From Heyndrickxia oleronia (GTDB lineage: Bacteria; Bacillota; Bacilli; Bacillales; Bacillaceae_C), in the NCBI RefSeq assembly GCF_017809215.1, contig NZ_CP065424.1, positions 3,752,001-3,816,000 of the forward strand: a stretch of 64,000 nt of DNA. The letters run 5' to 3'. The translations under genes were made by a program, and so were the position numbers. Under the pieces are notes generated by a model. It saw nothing but the letters and a program-made list of their open reading frames with translations. It was not told the origin of the DNA and ran no database searches. Shown here one piece after another: positions 61,784 to 64,000 of this stretch; positions within the stretch are counted from its first letter, which is position 1; each line of letters starts with the position of its first letter.

Positions 61784-62583
61784 TTTGATTTCCCCTCACT
61801 AAAATTAATCAAGCTCGCAACTCGTTCACCTATTAATTGATAGCCCGCTGCATTGGGATGAAATTTATCGCTAAATAAATAATCATTGACATTCAATTCG
61901 AAGAGATCAAATGTTGGTACATACACAATTTTTTGATAATTGGCCGCCAATTCCGCACTAGCAAAATTCCACTGTCGGACATACTCAGATGTTTGCTTTG
62001 ATTCCTCCATCTCAATAAATGGATTATATAGACCTATATGAAAAATCGTCGCATGTTTATTTAATGAACGTAGCTTAGTATAGATTTGTTTTAGATTTTC
62101 GAGATAGGGCTTTTCAGATTGCGCATCCATTTCGCCACTTAATTCTAATAATGCCTCCCCCCCTTGAAAAAGGTCATTTCCACCTATGGTCAATAGGATA
62201 AGATCTGCATTCTTAATTTGACGTTGGATTTCTGTTTGCGCAAGTTGGTCCAGGAGTTGTGATGAAGTTTGCCCCTTAATCGCACTATTTGTCAGAAGGA
62301 TTTTTTGCTTTGTTTTATCCTTCAATTCATCAATCATATACCCAATATATCCTTTGCCTTCTGGATCCCCTGTTCCCCTTGTTAAGGAATCTCCTAATGC
62401 AGTGATATTTAGATTCTGTTTATTTTTTGCTTCCGGAACGCTTTTCGTTGGGAGTTGATTGGCCGTGTCGATGTTTTTCGCTTCAGACCATTGATCCTGC
62501 AATACCCAACCAATTCCTAATAGACAAATAAACGCTGAAATAACTGATACGATTGAAATGAAAGTAATGAGTTTTTTGTTCAT
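61780..62583 (-). CDS. Membrane-anchored SGNH/GDSL hydrolase
   Basis: A 267-residue protein with an N-terminal membrane helix (ITFISIVSVISAFICLLGIGW) and an SGNH hydrolase domain: block I NITALGDSLTRGTGDPEG (catalytic Ser), block III LLTIGGNDLFQG, block V FSDKFHPNAAGY (Asp and His). It acts on an ester outside the membrane. It is first in the operon with an ABC-2 exporter, so the exporter may move its substrate or product. Confidence 0.9.
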   Translation of the reverse strand: MNKKLITFISIVSVISAFICLLGIGWVLQDQWSEAKNIDTANQLPTKSVPEAKNKQNLNITALGDSLTRGTGDPEGKGYIGYMIDELKDKTKQKILLTNSAIKGQTSSQLLDQLAQTEIQRQIKNADLILLTIGGNDLFQGGEALLELSGEMDAQSEKPYLENLKQIYTKLRSLNKHATIFHIGLYNPFIEMEESKQTSEYVRQWNFASAELAANYQKIVYVPTFDLFELNVNDYLFSDKFHPNAAGYQLIGERVASLINFSEGKSK

Positions 62584-62742
62584 TTATCCATTCCTTCCCA
62601 TATTTATTATTAACAGAATAGCAAAGCAGGGATTGAAATGAAACTTATCACTCCAAATTTTTGGGATTTCATATATGTAACTTATTTGTCATATATACGT
62701 CAAATAGAGTAACGAATCTGTATTTTATAAGGATGTGATAAG

Positions 62743-63642
62743 ATGAAACGATTATGGAAGGGAATGGTTCTACTTTTCTTGGCAATGATTTTTTTAACTG
62801 CATGTAGTAGTAATAGTGAATCATCCAAGAGTAGTGACTCAGCAAAATATGAGGCCACTGAAAAAATGGCCCTCAATCATTCTACAGAGGAGGGCAAAGT
62901 TGGAGAAACGAAGGAAGATAAACAAGCTACTGCCAGTTCACAATCACGGATGGTCATTTATAATGCCACTCTTGATATGGAAGTAAAAAAAATCACTCAG
63001 GTACAGGAACAAATTACGCAAATGGTGAAACAATTGGGTGGGTATATTGTTGAACAAAATATGAGTCAAAACACCGAGGAACGAAAAGATAGCTCTTTAA
63101 CCATTAGAATCCCTCAGGAACAATTTCATTCCTTTTTAAATAAGGTGAAAAAGCTCGGAGTAAAAACAGAGCATCAAAATATTTCTGGACAGGATGTAAC
63201 CGAGGAATATGTAGATTTAACATCACGATTAAAAGCAAAGCAATTAGTGGAAAAACGATTGACCACATTTATGAATGAGGCGAAAGATACCAAAACATTA
63301 TTGGAAATCTCAAATGAATTAGCTAAAGTTCAAGAGGAAATCGAAACGATTCAAGGTCAAATGAAGTATTTAGAAAATCAAACAAGCTTATCTACAGTGA
63401 CCATCAATTTATTTGAGAAAACAGTCGTCGTTCCAGGATTTGATAATGATAAAAAAAATACATGGGATCAAACGAAAAAGCAATTTATGAACAGTATTAA
63501 TTATATCGCTGCTTTCTTTTCAGGCTTATTTATCTTGATCATTGGGAATATTCCAATTCTTGCTATCTTAGCACTTATAGGAGGCATTAGTTATATTGTA
63601 TGGCGACGAGTAAAAAAGAAAATAAATCATAAGGATGAATAA
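62743..63642 (+). CDS. DUF4349 lipoprotein
   Basis: A 299-residue protein with a lipoprotein signal (lipobox LTAC, Cys near residue 21), a Ser/Lys/Glu-rich linker, a DUF4349 domain with long coiled helices (VQEQITQMVKQLGGYIVEQN; KVQEEIETIQGQMKYLENQ), and a C-terminal membrane helix near 260-290. Function unknown in the family. Divergent from the SGNH operon. Confidence 0.88.
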   Translation: MKRLWKGMVLLFLAMIFLTACSSNSESSKSSDSAKYEATEKMALNHSTEEGKVGETKEDKQATASSQSRMVIYNATLDMEVKKITQVQEQITQMVKQLGGYIVEQNMSQNTEERKDSSLTIRIPQEQFHSFLNKVKKLGVKTEHQNISGQDVTEEYVDLTSRLKAKQLVEKRLTTFMNEAKDTKTLLEISNELAKVQEEIETIQGQMKYLENQTSLSTVTINLFEKTVVVPGFDNDKKNTWDQTKKQFMNSINYIAAFFSGLFILIIGNIPILAILALIGGISYIVWRRVKKKINHKDE

Positions 63643-63662
63643 ATGACCTCATGCTTCCATCA

Positions 63663-63710
63663 GAGACTGTCTCGAAGTGTTTAACACGTTCAATTGAGAC
63701 AGTCTCTTGT
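63663..63710. terminator. Terminator between the DUF4349 gene and the window-end gene
   Basis: GAGACTGTCTC and GAGACAGTCTC form a strong stem with an additional inner AACACGTT-like pairing; it serves converging genes. Confidence 0.75.
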
Positions 63711-63739
63711 TATTCGCGAAGTACACGAATGTCATTTCC

Positions 63740-64000
63740 TTAACCGTTACTTTTTGTTAAAATCCAATCTTGAACATCATTGATAATATCAATTCCAATT
63801 TGAATTTCAGCAAGGACAATCCCTTTACCAATAATTTTCAAGCAAGGGGAAAGAGTCGGCTTCGCAGGATTTATAGACCATACAACGGTCTCAATCGCGT
63901 TCAATGGAACACGGATATTGTTTATCACACCACTTGTAGTTAAATAACCATTCTCAATTACTATTTTATTTTTCTTCCAAATGAATTCAGTATTTGTTGT
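63740..64000 (-). CDS. Partial hypothetical protein at the window edge
   Basis: The frame is open from the window edge to a stop at 63740, giving 86 C-terminal residues. The 5' part lies outside the window. Beta-rich pattern (NGYLTTSGVINNIRVPLN...LKIIGKGIVLAEIQIG) suggests a small PH-like or similar barrel domain, but the family is not recognised. A GTG at 63928 could start a shorter frame, but the coding character continues upstream of it. Confidence 0.5.
   Translation of the reverse strand, partial: TTNTEFIWKKNKIVIENGYLTTSGVINNIRVPLNAIETVVWSINPAKPTLSPCLKIIGKGIVLAEIQIGIDIINDVQDWILTKSNG

Overview
The window looks like chromosome of a spore-forming, AT-rich Bacillaceae bacterium. It carries prkA and yhbH of the sporulation program, riboswitch-controlled riboflavin genes of Bacillus type, strong AGGAGG-like ribosome sites, frequent TTG/GTG starts and an encoded-CCA tRNA-Gly. 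The species cannot be named from the sequence alone.

Layout. 1-2.8 kb: an ABC importer of the TrpXYZ type (ATPase cut by the window edge). 3.0-12.9 kb: a minus-strand phenylacetate operon, paaK-A-B-C-D-(EthD)-F-G-H-J-X plus a nitronate monooxygenase-like gene, with a promoter and an inverted repeat placed like a PaaX operator. 13-17 kb: a POT peptide transporter and a YhgE/Pip membrane protein. 17.1-24.4 kb: a 4-hydroxyphenylacetate (homoprotocatechuate) operon, dapA-like-hpaE-B-D-G2-G1-F-C, with a divergent LysR regulator. 26-29 kb: a Bcr/CflA drug exporter and a membrane-anchored polysaccharide deacetylase. 29.4-32.7 kb: ribD-E-B-H behind an FMN riboswitch; the GTP cyclohydrolase II gene ribA stands alone at 51.6 kb. 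33.1 kb: a catalase. 34.9-39.8 kb: an AT-richer island built around a 64-residue peptide with six cysteines, two membrane-anchored thioredoxin-like proteins, a MauE-like redox membrane protein, a NisT-like ABC exporter and an unknown 102-residue protein. This island is the best candidate for an undescribed system: a secreted disulfide-rich peptide, probably a bacteriocin. 39.8-48 kb: yhbH, a sodium/solute symporter, a short-chain dehydrogenase, a chemotaxis receptor, prkA and a 30-residue membrane peptide. 48-64 kb: trmL, a spore-type amidase, queG, tRNA-Gly, ribA, an ECF sigma/anti-sigma pair with a matching autoregulatory promoter, a C45 acyltransferase with a MerR regulator, an SDR/WYL divergent pair, an RlmI-like methyltransferase, an ABC-2 exporter with an SGNH hydrolase, and a DUF4349 lipoprotein.

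How the parts fit. Aromatic acids derived from phenylalanine and tyrosine would be degraded by the paa and hpa operons to central metabolites. The TrpXYZ-type importer next to them may bring in an aromatic precursor (inference).

Non-coding structure. Three repeat families stand out: a 52-bp tandem repeat at two loci in opposite orientation; a MITE-like element with AAAGGCT...AGCCTTT ends in about five copies; and an 80-bp element with GGGGTC(A/T)GACCCC boxes behind both the hpa and rib operons. The yhbH 3' end carries a likely one-base frameshift, because the open frame runs through its own terminator hairpin.
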